DNA of 64,000 nucleotides, taken from NCBI RefSeq assembly GCF_012849555.1, contig NZ_CP051685.1:186001-250000 (forward strand). Reading direction: 5' to 3'. Below the pieces are notes generated by a model. That model saw only the letters and a list, made by a program, of their open reading frames with translations. It was not told the DNA's origin and did not search any database. Origin of the DNA: Massilia forsythiae (lineage in GTDB: Bacteria > Pseudomonadota > Gammaproteobacteria > Burkholderiales > Burkholderiaceae_D). A program made the position numbers and the translations under genes. This document shows, in pieces, positions 1 through 8,391 of this stretch (its first letter is position 1; each line of letters starts with the position of its first letter).

Positions 1-107
1 GGCTTGGCGGAGGGGGCGGTCTGGGGCGGCGTCTGCGCCTGGCTGCTGCAGGCCGCGCAGGCGGCCAGCACGACGAGAACGGCTTGATAGTGCAAAAGTT
101 TTCGCAT
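1..107 (-). CDS. Putative lipoprotein, N-terminal fragment
   Basis: Only the first 35 codons are in the window; the gene continues past the left edge. The visible part is a lipoprotein signal peptide: a basic start (MRK), a hydrophobic stretch, then the lipobox region LAACAACSS, followed by a Gln/Pro/Thr-rich linker (QAQTPPQTAPSAK). The ATG at 107 has a GGAGA ribosome site at 113-117, five bases upstream. The product should be exported and lipidated at the cysteine. Nothing of the mature domain is visible, so no function can be given. It is divergent from the small lipoprotein gene at 394. Confidence 0.6.
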   Translation of the reverse strand, partial: MRKLLHYQAVLVVLAACAACSSQAQTPPQTAPSAK

Positions 108-393
108 AAAAATCTCCAGAGTAAACACGTGTGCGGGATCTTTCTGGTATTTCCAGCGAAGTATAGCGATGAGCGGTATCTTTCGCGCGACGGTAGAGAA
201 AAATTGGAATGTTGCTTGTAGGACGTTTCCCACAGGATATTTCCCTACATCATCTTTTATCTTCGCTCATTTAGTTCCGAAAAACTTCATAAATCTCAAT
301 CTTAATCGTAAGCAAATGAAAAATAATTGATTGCAGGAAAAATTCCGGGACTACAATGAGCTCATCAACGAACCCAGCCTTCCCGGACTTGAC
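108..393. promoter_or_regulatory. AT-rich divergent intergenic region
   Basis: This 286-base gap separates two divergent lipoprotein genes and is far more AT-rich than its surroundings, as expected for back-to-back promoters. I see no convincing -35/-10 pair with correct spacing. A loose direct repeat of TTTCCC is present at about 225-255. No RNA gene is evident. Confidence 0.35.
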
Positions 394-708
394 ATGACTT
401 CCTCGATCTTGCGCACCGCCACCTTCCGCACCGTTTTCGCCTTCGGCCTGGCCGCCATGCTGGGCGCCTGCGGCGGCAATCCCCAGGACGTCCAGCCGCT
501 GCAAAGCGCGGCCTCGGTGCAGAGCGCCGCTACCGGCGGTGCCGCCGTCGCCGTCGCACTCCCGGCCGTCGACCCGGCCGCCATGCCGGCGCCGGATTGC
601 GCCGCCGACAACTGCCGCGGCCTGCGCATCATCGACGCCAACGCCGAAGCCTTCCGCTACGATGCGATGCGCCGCGCCGCGTTCGACTCCGGCAATCCGC
701 AGTCCTGA
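394..708 (+). CDS. Small hypothetical lipoprotein
   Basis: A 104-residue protein starting at the ATG at 394. An in-frame TTG at 331 would add 21 polar residues before the signal peptide and is less likely. The N-terminus has a hydrophobic segment ending in LGACGG, a lipobox, so the protein is probably anchored in the outer membrane. The mature part starts with an Ala/Val/Pro-rich linker. It ends in a short polar region containing two cysteines about five residues apart (APDCAADNCRG). I do not recognise the family. No good Shine-Dalgarno precedes 394, so the start is tentative. The gene converges on epsA with 23 bases between the two stops. Confidence 0.55.
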   Translation: MTSSILRTATFRTVFAFGLAAMLGACGGNPQDVQPLQSAASVQSAATGGAAVAVALPAVDPAAMPAPDCAADNCRGLRIIDANAEAFRYDAMRRAAFDSGNPQS

Positions 709-731
709 GCGCGGCCCGCGCCCGCGAGCGC

Positions 732-1496
732 CTACGCTTCCAGCAGACGCAATTCCATGCAGCGCGCCAGCGCATGCGCCCGGTTGCTGACGCCGAGCGC
801 GCGGTAGATGCGCTGCAGATGGTTCTTCACCGTCAGCGCGCTGATCCCCAGGATCTGGCCCATCTCGCCGTTGCTCTTTCCTTCGCGCAGCCAGCCGACG
901 ATCTCGGTCTCGCGCGCGCTCAGCGCCCGCGCCGGCGCCGTCCCTTGCCGCTCCTGCGGCAGGCGCATCAGCGCCAGGTGCAGGTGCGGCAGCAGGCATT
1001 CGAGGAAGTGGGCATGGCGTGCGCTCGGCCGCATCGGCAGGCCGAACAGCACGAATACGCTGGCACCCTCCAGCGTCTGCCCGGTGCCGTGCACCAGCAC
1101 GCTGTCGAAACCGAGCGCATCCAGTTCGGCGTGGAACGTGCGCAGGATGCCGTCCGGCGCGCCCGCGCCGCGCTGCTCGCCGCCATCCAGCAGCGCCGGC
1201 AGGCGCGCGCCCAGCATGCAGTGGCGCGCGATGCGCAGCGCCAGGCCGTCGCGCCGCCCGGCCAGCGCCGCCAGCGCGCTTGGGGCCAGCACGGTGCCGT
1301 GCACGCATTCGATGCGCAGCAAGGCGCCGCCCGGCGCGAAGCGCATGCAGGCCAGCACGCGGTGCGGCAGCAGCGCCTGCAATTGTCCCTGCGTCCACAG
1401 AAAGAACTGGCGCGCACTGGCCACGCGCAGGCCGGACTCGATCGCGCGCAGCAGGTATTCCTGCTCCAAGCGGCTGAGGATGACGACCGCTTCCAT
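732..1496 (-). CDS. epsA: LuxR-type transcriptional regulator EpsA of the XrtB/EPS locus
   Basis: A 254-residue protein. The N-terminal two thirds resemble the EpsA sensing domain (RLEQEYLLRAIESGL near residue 10, FHAELDALGFDSVLVHGTGQ mid-protein). The C-terminus is a GerE/LuxR helix-turn-helix (LSARETEIVGWL, then LGISALTVKNHLQRIYRALG). In XrtB-carrying betaproteobacteria EpsA is the dedicated regulator of the exopolysaccharide locus, which fits its place at the downstream end of this cluster. The ATG at 1496 is chosen because upstream codons read as Arg/Pro-rich non-protein sequence. It lies 23 bases after the PhoB-like regulator on the same strand, so the two are probably co-transcribed. 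Its inducer cannot be told from sequence. Confidence 0.85.
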   Translation of the reverse strand: MEAVVILSRLEQEYLLRAIESGLRVASARQFFLWTQGQLQALLPHRVLACMRFAPGGALLRIECVHGTVLAPSALAALAGRRDGLALRIARHCMLGARLPALLDGGEQRGAGAPDGILRTFHAELDALGFDSVLVHGTGQTLEGASVFVLFGLPMRPSARHAHFLECLLPHLHLALMRLPQERQGTAPARALSARETEIVGWLREGKSNGEMGQILGISALTVKNHLQRIYRALGVSNRAHALARCMELRLLEA

Positions 1497-1519
1497 GGGC
1501 CTGCCGCTGCTGCGCCGCC

Positions 1520-2218
1520 TCAGGCGGCCGCGTTCCAGGCCACGAAACGGTAGCCGGTGCCGCGCACGGTCTCGATGTGCTCCTGGTGGCCGCTCGGCTG
1601 CAGGGCGTTGCGCAGGCGTCCGACGTGGGCGTCGACCGTGCGCTCGTCCAGCACGGCGTGGCTGCCCCACACCTTGTCGAGCAACTGGGAACGCGTGTGC
1701 ACCCGCTCGGGATGGTGCATCAGGAAGTTCAGCAAGCGGAATTCGACCGGCCCCAGGGACACCCGGTGCGCACCGGCGATCACGCGCTGGGTGCCCGGAT
1801 CGAGGCGCAGGCCGGCCATCTGCACCGTGTCGGCGGAAAAGTGCGGCATGCGCCGGCGCAGCACGGCCCCCATGCGCGCCAGCAGTTCGCGCGGGTTGAA
1901 GGGCTTGGTGAGATAGTCGTCGGCGCCCGACTCCAGCGCCATGATCTTATCGTGCTCGCCCGTGCGCGCCGCCACCATGATGATCGGCAAGTCGCGCGTG
2001 GCCGGCTGCGCGCGCAGGCGCCGGATCAGCGCTTCCCCGGATTGGCCCGGCAAGTCCCACTCCAGCAGCAGCATGTCGGGCAGGCGGTCGTCGGCCAGCA
2101 CCAGCGCCGATTCGGCGTCGCGGCAGCTGACGGCGTCATGGCCGGCATTGGTGAGGTTCAGTTCCAGCAGCCGGCGGATGGCCGGATCGGGATCGACCAC
2201 GAGGATGTGTGCGGTCAT
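1520..2218 (-). CDS. PhoB/OmpR-family regulator with a degenerate receiver domain
   Basis: 232 residues: a receiver domain (about 1-120) and a winged-helix DNA-binding domain (about 130-228, ending in IETVRGTGYRFV). The fold is typical but key receiver residues are not. The phospho-acceptor Asp of PhoB (LLDWMLPG) is Glu53 here (LLLEWDLPG; codon GAG at 2062-2060). The acidic pair region reads VVDPD, with Pro at the second position. The conserved Thr83 is Ala (MVAART). Lys105 (LTKPF) is kept. The protein therefore probably cannot be switched by phosphorylation and may act constitutively (inference). No kinase gene adjoins it. The start at 2218 has AGGA seven bases upstream. It is followed by epsA after 23 bases, so it may help control the EPS locus. 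Confidence 0.85.
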   Translation of the reverse strand: MTAHILVVDPDPAIRRLLELNLTNAGHDAVSCRDAESALVLADDRLPDMLLLEWDLPGQSGEALIRRLRAQPATRDLPIIMVAARTGEHDKIMALESGADDYLTKPFNPRELLARMGAVLRRRMPHFSADTVQMAGLRLDPGTQRVIAGAHRVSLGPVEFRLLNFLMHHPERVHTRSQLLDKVWGSHAVLDERTVDAHVGRLRNALQPSGHQEHIETVRGTGYRFVAWNAAA

Positions 2219-2574
2219 GCAATTCCTAAGCGGATGGAGCTGGTACGTCCAACATTTTCATATCTTCACGACAACCGGATTTTAATATGCAGGATGCACG
2301 GCCGACTGAACAATATGATTTCGTTTAGGGATTCAGAGCTTTCACGAATAAATCGCCACGACGCGCGGCGCCTAGGGGCATGCGGCTTGCGTGGGGGTGC
2401 AGGGCTTACAACGGGATGCGCGGCGGTCGACGCCGGTCGTGGTGAAAAGGATACAAAGTGTGAGTATTCACCGGCCGCGAGTGCGGCCGGCGATGCGGCG
2501 CTGCAGGCGCGCAACGCGCCCGAGCGCAGCGAGGCGGGCCGGCGCGATGCCGCCCCGCCCTCCCGGTCACGCGC
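2219..2574. other. Intergenic region with an 8-bp hairpin at 2471-2490
   Basis: 356 bases without a gene between the PEP-CTERM gene and the PhoB-like regulator. The part near 2230-2350 is AT-rich and must hold the regulator promoter, though no clear -35/-10 pair stands out. A perfect inverted repeat CCGGCCGC-GAGT-GCGGCCGG lies at 2471-2490, downstream of the PEP-CTERM gene. It lacks an adjacent T-run, so it is at best a weak terminator. Confidence 0.4.
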
Positions 2575-3186
2575 TCAGGCGCGGCGGCGGCGCATACAAC
2601 CCAGCAGGCCGGCGCCGCCCGCCAGCAACGCCCAGCTGGCCGGTTCCGGCACGTCCGCCGCCGGCTGCGCCTGCACGCTGGCGAAGGCATTGTTCGGCGC
2701 CACCACGTCGGCCATGCCCGGCTGCAGGTCGATCTGCACCAGGTTGCCCTGCAGGCCGAGGAAGGTCTGCATGTCGCTGCCGTACAGCGCGCTGTAGAAG
2801 GTGGTGCCGCTGCCGCTGCCACTGGTGTCGAAGCTGACGTCGAAGCTGAACAGGCCGCCCAGCACGATGCCCTGGAACAGGTCGTTGTAGCTGGTGCCGT
2901 TCATCAGCACGACGCTGGCGCCGACCGAACCGCTGCTGGCGCCGTTGGTTTCGGTGTAGCTGCCGAAGTTGCCGCTGAAATTGTTCAGGGTCGCGGTCAC
3001 CGGCGCCGCGCCCGTCAGCGCGCCCAGGGCCAGGTCGATGTAGGCGGTGCCGCTGCCCAGCGTCGAGGTGTCGATCGACACGTGGTAGGTCGGGCCGGCG
3101 AAGGCGGCGCCGGCGCCGCTCGCCAGCGCCAGTGCCAGCAGCGACTTGGACAGCATCGGGGTGAAGATGGATTTAATGGTCGACAT
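2575..3186 (-). CDS. PEP-CTERM sorting domain protein (NF038129-like)
   Basis: 203 residues with a Sec signal peptide (LLALALASGAGAAFA, cleavage near residue 30) and a Ser/Thr/Gly-rich mature region suited to a surface protein. The C-terminal signal runs over the last 25 residues: VPEPASW, a hydrophobic helix, then RRRR. This is the classic PEP-CTERM exosortase signal, so XrtB encoded at 30249-31175 is the probable processing enzyme. The middle (SFDVSFDTSGSGSG, and LQGNLVQIDLQPG) resembles the NF038129 family of PEP-CTERM proteins, from memory and not checked. The ATG has AGGA eight bases upstream. The gene follows the secreted nuclease gene by 15 bases, so the pair probably form an operon. 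Confidence 0.85.
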   Translation of the reverse strand: MSTIKSIFTPMLSKSLLALALASGAGAAFAGPTYHVSIDTSTLGSGTAYIDLALGALTGAAPVTATLNNFSGNFGSYTETNGASSGSVGASVVLMNGTSYNDLFQGIVLGGLFSFDVSFDTSGSGSGTTFYSALYGSDMQTFLGLQGNLVQIDLQPGMADVVAPNNAFASVQAQPAADVPEPASWALLAGGAGLLGCMRRRRA

Positions 3187-3201
3187 GTTATTTTCCTTCG
3201 G

Positions 3202-6195
3202 TTAGAACGAGCCGCTGGTCAGCACCGGCTTGTAGCCGATCGAGACCTTGTTCGGATTCGAGAACGTGGTGGTGACGCTGATGCTGGCGCCCGGGGCCAG
3301 CGAAGTCACCGGCAGGGTCATGTAGGGCACGCCGTTGCGCACGCCGCTGGCATTGTCGAGCGCCACACCGGCGCTCAGGCCGTCCAGGCTGAACTGCAGC
3401 GGGCCGGCAAGCGCGGCATTGCTGCTGTTGGTGAAGGTCACGGTGCCGCTGTACTTGCCGGTGCCGCGGTTCAGGATCACGCCGGATTGTGCGATCTTCA
3501 CGTTGGCGGTCACGTCGGCGGTGGCGCCGACCAGGTTGAGGCTGACGATCACCGGATCGTGGTCGGAGGCGCGGAACGCGTTGTTGACGTACGGATCGTC
3601 GGCGGTGTCGCCCAGGTTGTAGTCGATCGCCTCCGGTTCGTCGGCGTTGTTGTGCCACTCGGTCACGCCGGCCACCTGGCCGTCCAGCGCCGCGCTGGCC
3701 AGCGCGTGGTCGAGGTAGCCGCTCATGCCGTCGAACACGTACGAATACGGAATGCCGTTCGGACGCACGAAGCGCTCCAGCTCGTTGACCATGCCCTTGT
3801 CGGTCAGGAAGGCGATCGGGTCTTCGTGGCCGTAGGAATTGAAGTCGCCCACCGCCAGCACCTTGGCGTCGCCGGCGCTCGCCGTCACCTGCGGGATGAA
3901 GTAGTTCCACAGGCGCTGCGCCTGCTGCACGCGGGTGGCGTTCCAGCAGCCCTGGCCGTCGCCGCTGTCGCTGTCGCCGGTGCCGGCGCCGCCGCAGCTC
4001 CCCTTCGATTTCAGGTGGTTGACCACCAGCGAGAACTTGGCGCCGTTGGCGTTGACCTTGAAGGTCTGCGCCATCGGCGGACGGTTGTTGACCGCGTCGT
4101 TGTCGGACAGCGCGCCGCCCACCAGGGTCAGCACCGCCGGCTTGTAGATCATGGCGACGCGGATGGCGTCGGTGCCGGTGGCGGCCGGCTTCGGCACGTA
4201 GGCATAGGTGACGGCGCCGATCGACTTGTTCAGCTCGTCGACCAGGTAGGACACCGCGGTCTCGCCGTTGTTCTGGATCTCCATCAGGCCGACCGCGTCG
4301 GCGTTCATGGCCTTCAGCTCGCCCACGATCTTGTCGCGCTGGCGCACGAATTCGGCCAGATTGTCGGCGCCGCGGCAGTTGCTGGCGCGGGTGGTGCTGC
4401 CCAGGGTGCAGCCCTGGCCGGTGCGGCCCCAGGCGTCGGCGCCGTTGGTGAAGGTGGTGAAGAAGTTCAGCACGTTGGCGCTGGCCACCTTGACGTTGCC
4501 GGCCGCCACCTGCGGGGCCGCGTCGCGCGGATTGCTGCGGCTGAAGCTCGGGGTCTCGTTCGGCTGCAGCTTGTACCAGCCGCCGCCGCCGCCGATGGAG
4601 CCGAAGTCGAGCACGCCGACCAGGTCGGTGACGGTGTCGCCGGCGCGCACGGTGCTGTCCTGGAACAGGTAGGGGATGTGTTCCGGGGTGACGAAGATGT
4701 TGTCGTCCAGGATCACCAGGTTGTTGGCGTTGGCGGCAGCCAGCGCGATCGCGTCCGCGCTGCCGGCGCGGTAGCGGTTGGTCGGGGTCTCGCGGCGGCC
4801 GTTGGACAGCACCAGCTCGCCGCGGTCGCCCAGGTAGCCGTTGCCGTTCACGGTCAGCGGCTGGCTGAAGCGCACCAGCATGGCTTCGTAGCGGCTCAGG
4901 TCGTCGCCGCCGAGCACGATGTTGGTCGGGACGATGGCCGGGCCGGTGCCGAGCGTGGTCACCGCGGTGACGTCCTTGAACTCGGTGTACGAGCGCGGCG
5001 CGCCGCTCGGCGTGTACTCGACCACGGTGCCGGTCACGCGCACGCGGTCGCCCACGTTGGCGCTGGTGGTGGCGCCGAACACGTAGATGGCGTCCGAGGT
5101 GGTCGGGTCGCCGTCGCCGTTCGGGTCCTGGATGAAGAAGCCGCCGCTGAGTTTCTTGGTGATCACGCCGCTGGTGGTCTGGACCGTGTTGGCGTATGCG
5201 CTGGTGCGGCCGCTGCCCTGGATCTGCGGGATGGTGCGCTCGCCGGCCAATGCGACGTTGACCGTGCAGCTGGCGTCCTGGCCGTCGTTGTTGGCGAAGG
5301 TCACCACCACCGGGTAGTTGCCGGCCGGGACGCTGGCGCCCACCACCAGGTTGACGGTGGCGTTGGCGCCGTTGCCGGATGCCTGGACGAAATTGGCCAG
5401 ACTGATGCCGGACACCGCGCCGCCGCTGATGACGGCGCTGTTGACGATGCTGTCCTGGTCGGTGGCGGCGAGCACGGCCTGGAAGGCGGTGCCCGGCGCG
5501 CCGGACATGGTGGCCGGGCAGTTCAGCACGATCGGCTGGGCCACCGGCGTGGTGGCGCCGCACTGGTTGCGCGCGCTGGCGCCGTTGCGCGGATTCGGGG
5601 TGCCGGTGGCGAAATCGGCCTTGTTGTCGTCGGTATCGGTACAGCCGCCGGCGGCGCGCAGCGCGGCCAGGGCGTTGCCCAGCGTCGGGGTCGGGCCGGT
5701 GCCTTCGTAGCCGTTGGCGGCGGAACCGAAGCCGACGAAATCGACCAGCGCGCTCGAGGTCGGGCTGGTGCCGCTGAGCAGGGTCTGGTTGCTGACCAGG
5801 GCCACCTTGCCGGCGGTGCCGCTCAGCGCCAGGGTACCGGTCGCGTCCGCCTGCGGCATGTCGGCGCCGTTGCCGGCGCCGGCGGCTTCCTGTACCAGGA
5901 AATACTGCCCCGGCTGCAGGGTGCCGGTCAGGCGCGTCTGCTGCCAGCTGGTGCCGGTGCTGGAAGCATACTGCACGCTCCAGCCGTCCAGGCTGACCGC
6001 GCTGCCGCTGCGGTTGAACAGCTCGATGAAATCGTTCTTGTGGGTCGCACCGCTGTTGCCGCCGCCGCCGTACACCTGGCTGATGACGACGGGGCCGGGA
6101 GCGGCCAGGGCCGAGGCGGAAAATGAAAGGCTGGCCACCAGTGCCGCGAGCACTGTCAGGCGCGCGGGGATGGGAGTCGATAGGCGGTAGGTCAT
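3202..6195 (-). CDS. ExeM/NucH-family extracellular endonuclease
   Basis: 997 residues. A signal peptide (LAALVASLSFSASALA) is followed by a lamin-tail domain (VVISQVYGGGGNSGA ... NDFIELFN). Next come a short linker and an OB-fold-like domain (DAIYVFG ... GDRVRVTGTVVEY). The catalytic endonuclease/exonuclease/phosphatase domain begins VASANVLNFF and includes LMEIQNNG, VVNHLKSKG, AVGDFNSYG and ASDHDP, the expected Asn, Glu, His and Asp active-site motifs. Members of this family degrade extracellular DNA, including matrix DNA. The ATG at 6195 with AGGA just upstream is preferred over an upstream start that would add 28 non-signal residues. The C-terminus has no PEP-CTERM tail, so release or another anchor is likely. 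It is placed 15 bases before a PEP-CTERM gene. Confidence 0.9.
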   Translation of the reverse strand: MTYRLSTPIPARLTVLAALVASLSFSASALAAPGPVVISQVYGGGGNSGATHKNDFIELFNRSGSAVSLDGWSVQYASSTGTSWQQTRLTGTLQPGQYFLVQEAAGAGNGADMPQADATGTLALSGTAGKVALVSNQTLLSGTSPTSSALVDFVGFGSAANGYEGTGPTPTLGNALAALRAAGGCTDTDDNKADFATGTPNPRNGASARNQCGATTPVAQPIVLNCPATMSGAPGTAFQAVLAATDQDSIVNSAVISGGAVSGISLANFVQASGNGANATVNLVVGASVPAGNYPVVVTFANNDGQDASCTVNVALAGERTIPQIQGSGRTSAYANTVQTTSGVITKKLSGGFFIQDPNGDGDPTTSDAIYVFGATTSANVGDRVRVTGTVVEYTPSGAPRSYTEFKDVTAVTTLGTGPAIVPTNIVLGGDDLSRYEAMLVRFSQPLTVNGNGYLGDRGELVLSNGRRETPTNRYRAGSADAIALAAANANNLVILDDNIFVTPEHIPYLFQDSTVRAGDTVTDLVGVLDFGSIGGGGGWYKLQPNETPSFSRSNPRDAAPQVAAGNVKVASANVLNFFTTFTNGADAWGRTGQGCTLGSTTRASNCRGADNLAEFVRQRDKIVGELKAMNADAVGLMEIQNNGETAVSYLVDELNKSIGAVTYAYVPKPAATGTDAIRVAMIYKPAVLTLVGGALSDNDAVNNRPPMAQTFKVNANGAKFSLVVNHLKSKGSCGGAGTGDSDSGDGQGCWNATRVQQAQRLWNYFIPQVTASAGDAKVLAVGDFNSYGHEDPIAFLTDKGMVNELERFVRPNGIPYSYVFDGMSGYLDHALASAALDGQVAGVTEWHNNADEPEAIDYNLGDTADDPYVNNAFRASDHDPVIVSLNLVGATADVTANVKIAQSGVILNRGTGKYSGTVTFTNSSNAALAGPLQFSLDGLSAGVALDNASGVRNGVPYMTLPVTSLAPGASISVTTTFSNPNKVSIGYKPVLTSGSF

Positions 6196-6302
6196 GGTTG
6201 TCCTGGGAAGGTCAAGAAGCCGGGTTGTCGGTGAAGCACTTAACGGAAGGATGATAAATGCGCAAATTGACAACGTCATGACCGAGGATTAGGCCGAATG
6301 GA

Positions 6303-7361
6303 TCAATCCGGATGCGGCGCCTGGCGGCGGTAAGGGGCGGCCAGCGGTTCGCCGATGAACAGTCCCTGTGCCGGCCAGGCCACGCTTTTCCAGTAGGCTT
6401 CGATCGCGCTGTCGCCCTGCAGGTAGTTCTTCAGCAAGACATTCGGGTTCGGGAACTTCTGCCAATGGTTGCAGGGTTCGCTCACGGTGCCGTAGCTGGC
6501 GGTGGCGCCCGCCTCCAGCCAGCGCAGGCTGCTCATCTGCCCGGCGCCCAGCAGGTCGCCGCCGAGCGAGGTCAGGTGGTCGGCCAGCGCGCCCGGCAGG
6601 AAACCCAGGGTGTCCAGCTTGGGCACCTCGGCCATGCCGGTCTGGTAGACGATGATGTCCCTGGCGCCCTCCAGCGCATCGGCCTGCAGGGTGCGGATCG
6701 CCAGGCGGCGCGCGGCGATGCGGCCCGCCGGCGGAAAGAACGCGGCGCGCGAATTGCGCGCCTTTTCCGAGGTCGTCAGGTAATAGGCACTGGCCGGTGC
6801 CAGGCGGAAACCGGCGCCGACGCCGCGGTCGATCAGGTCCCTCGCCTGCGCCACCGATTCGGTCGGCAACAGCATCGACAGGCGCATGCGGAAGTCGCCG
6901 TACGGGCGCGCCGGGGCGGCGGCGTTGAAGTACGGACTCGCATGGCCGGCGGCGCAGGTGCTGGCGCATTGCCCGGCGTCGAAGCCGAGTGTGTAGGCGC
7001 CGGTGATGGCGTTGCATTCGACCCGGTAGGGCGCGGTCCAGACCATCAGCACCGCTTGTATCTGCGGCCCCAGGCGCGCGTCGATCTGTTCCTTCAGGCG
7101 GGCGAAGCGCTGCGCGTCGAGTTCGTGCGGCTTGCCGGGAATGCGTACGTGGACCACGTTGGCGACGGGGATGGCGCGCCGGCGGCGGTAGTACTCCCCC
7201 ACCGCGACGCTGTTCGGCTCGGCATCGTTGACGACGAGCGCCAGCTGCGCCGGCTGCAGGCCGGGACCGGCGACGGCGATCGGCGTGGAATACAGGACGA
7301 GCAGCATGGCGGACAGGCGGCGCAGGCAGGTCGGCAAACGGGTCGGCGGATGGGGCGTCAT
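6303..7361 (-). CDS. TIGR03790-like secreted protein, exosortase-associated
   Basis: 352 residues from the ATG at 7361, beginning with a signal peptide (LSAMLLVLYSTPIAVA). The mature part begins LQPAQLALVVNDAEPNS, then YYRRRRAIPVANVVHVRIP and QIQAVLMVWTAPYRVEC, with several paired cysteines. These match my memory of TIGR03790, an uncharacterised family found only in genomes that carry exosortases. The layout (a Rossmann-like start, then a TGMAEVPKL segment) suggests an alpha/beta hydrolase-like or protease-like fold, but no catalytic residues can be assigned. It lies between a PEP-CTERM gene and the secreted nuclease gene, which supports a role in the PEP-CTERM/EPS system. In-frame upstream codons look non-coding. 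Confidence 0.7.
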   Translation of the reverse strand: MTPHPPTRLPTCLRRLSAMLLVLYSTPIAVAGPGLQPAQLALVVNDAEPNSVAVGEYYRRRRAIPVANVVHVRIPGKPHELDAQRFARLKEQIDARLGPQIQAVLMVWTAPYRVECNAITGAYTLGFDAGQCASTCAAGHASPYFNAAAPARPYGDFRMRLSMLLPTESVAQARDLIDRGVGAGFRLAPASAYYLTTSEKARNSRAAFFPPAGRIAARRLAIRTLQADALEGARDIIVYQTGMAEVPKLDTLGFLPGALADHLTSLGGDLLGAGQMSSLRWLEAGATASYGTVSEPCNHWQKFPNPNVLLKNYLQGDSAIEAYWKSVAWPAQGLFIGEPLAAPYRRQAPHPD

Positions 7362-7481
7362 GGGCTCGGCGGTGGACGGAGCGGGATCGGAAGCGGCGCA
7401 ACGGGAGCAAGTGCGCGAGTGCGCCTCGAACCCATCTTGCCACAAGCGGCCCTTGCCGTAACCCGCCGGCCGCACGGGCCG

Positions 7482-8204
7482 CTACGCCCTGCATGTGCGC
7501 TTGCGGCCCGTCAGGCCGAACCAGCCCAGCGCGCCGATGCCGAGCAACAGCATCGCGTCGCCGCCCGGCTCCGGCACCGGCGAGATCGCGAAGATTTCCA
7601 TCGCGTCGATGCGCACGGTCTGGCCGCGCAGGCTGCGGTCGACGATGCTGGCGCTCTCGTCGGCCGGGTTGCCGTAGCTGAGCTGCCAGGACAGCGCGGT
7701 ATCCAGGCGGTCGTTGACGAACAGGTCGGGACCGGAACCGAACACCGGGCCGAAGTCGGTGTCGTTGAAGGTCTGGCGCCGGCCCTGGCTGGGCAGGATG
7801 TAGGTAGACGGGATCTGGCGGTACACCGCCGGCCGGGTGAAGTTGAACAGGAAGGCGGTGCGCTGCCAGTCGCGCTCGGTCTCGTGCCAGCCTTCGTCGG
7901 ATGCCCAGCTTTGCGGGTTGTAGCCGCCCACCAGGTATTGCGCGCCGGCGGCGTTGGTCACTTCGAGCAGGGTGAAGGTGGCGCCCTTGCCGTCGGCGCC
8001 GGCGTGGAAGTCGGCCGAGGTGTCGCCGGCCCGCAGCGTGTACACGTTGTCGAGGTTGAACTCGCCGGCGCCGAGCCAGCGTTCCAGCTGGGCCTGCCTG
8101 CCGTCGTCCAGCAGCGCGGAGCCGCCGGTGACGTCGCCCGCGACCGCCGGCGCCGCCGCCATGGCGCCAGCCGCCATCCCGAGCGCCGCAATGATCGTCT
8201 TCAT
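7482..8204 (-). CDS. PEP-CTERM-anchored TLD-domain protein
   Basis: 240 residues: a signal peptide ending in APAVAG near residue 23, a TLD-like domain, and a C-terminal PEP-CTERM tail (VPEPGG at 210-215, a hydrophobic helix, then GRKRTCRA). TLD hallmarks seen are ADFHAGADGKGATFTLLEV, YLVGGYNPQSW and RTAFLFNF. In eukaryotes TLD domains occur in oxidation-resistance proteins; the role of surface TLD proteins in bacteria is unknown. The expected fate is export, then cleavage and anchoring by XrtB. It is separated from manC by a terminator, so it has its own promoter somewhere in 8205-8300. Function is not assigned. Confidence 0.8.
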   Translation of the reverse strand: MKTIIAALGMAAGAMAAAPAVAGDVTGGSALLDDGRQAQLERWLGAGEFNLDNVYTLRAGDTSADFHAGADGKGATFTLLEVTNAAGAQYLVGGYNPQSWASDEGWHETERDWQRTAFLFNFTRPAVYRQIPSTYILPSQGRRQTFNDTDFGPVFGSGPDLFVNDRLDTALSWQLSYGNPADESASIVDRSLRGQTVRIDAMEIFAISPVPEPGGDAMLLLGIGALGWFGLTGRKRTCRA

Positions 8205-8302
8205 GAGATGCCCCCGATGAGTGATCGACGAGGCATTGTATGCCGCACCGGTGGCCGCCTTCGCACGCTACGCATGAGCAAGAGCACCCGGGAATCTCTC
8301 AT

Positions 8303-8351
8303 GAAAAAAGCCAGCCGTCTCCGCCGCGCAAGGCGGCGAACACGGCTGGCT
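8303..8351 (-). terminator. Rho-independent terminator after manC
   Basis: Ten-base arms AGCCAGCCGT (8309-8318) and ACGGCTGGCT (8342-8351) enclose a second stem CCGCC/GGCGG. Read on the minus strand, the hairpin is followed by a run of T (complement of the A-run at 8304-8309). It lies 40 bases past the manC stop and ends the sugar-nucleotide operon. Confidence 0.85.
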
Positions 8352-8391
8352 CGCCGGAACCGCGCCGGCGGTTCCGAGGCTGCCGACGCGC

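Noticed and set aside
3082..6126. A 1014-codon plus-strand open frame opposite the nuclease gene
   Set aside because: Its translation is Gly/Ala/Val/His/Arg-rich without domains. The opposite frame has a signal peptide and clear catalytic motifs. Long antisense open frames are usual at this GC.
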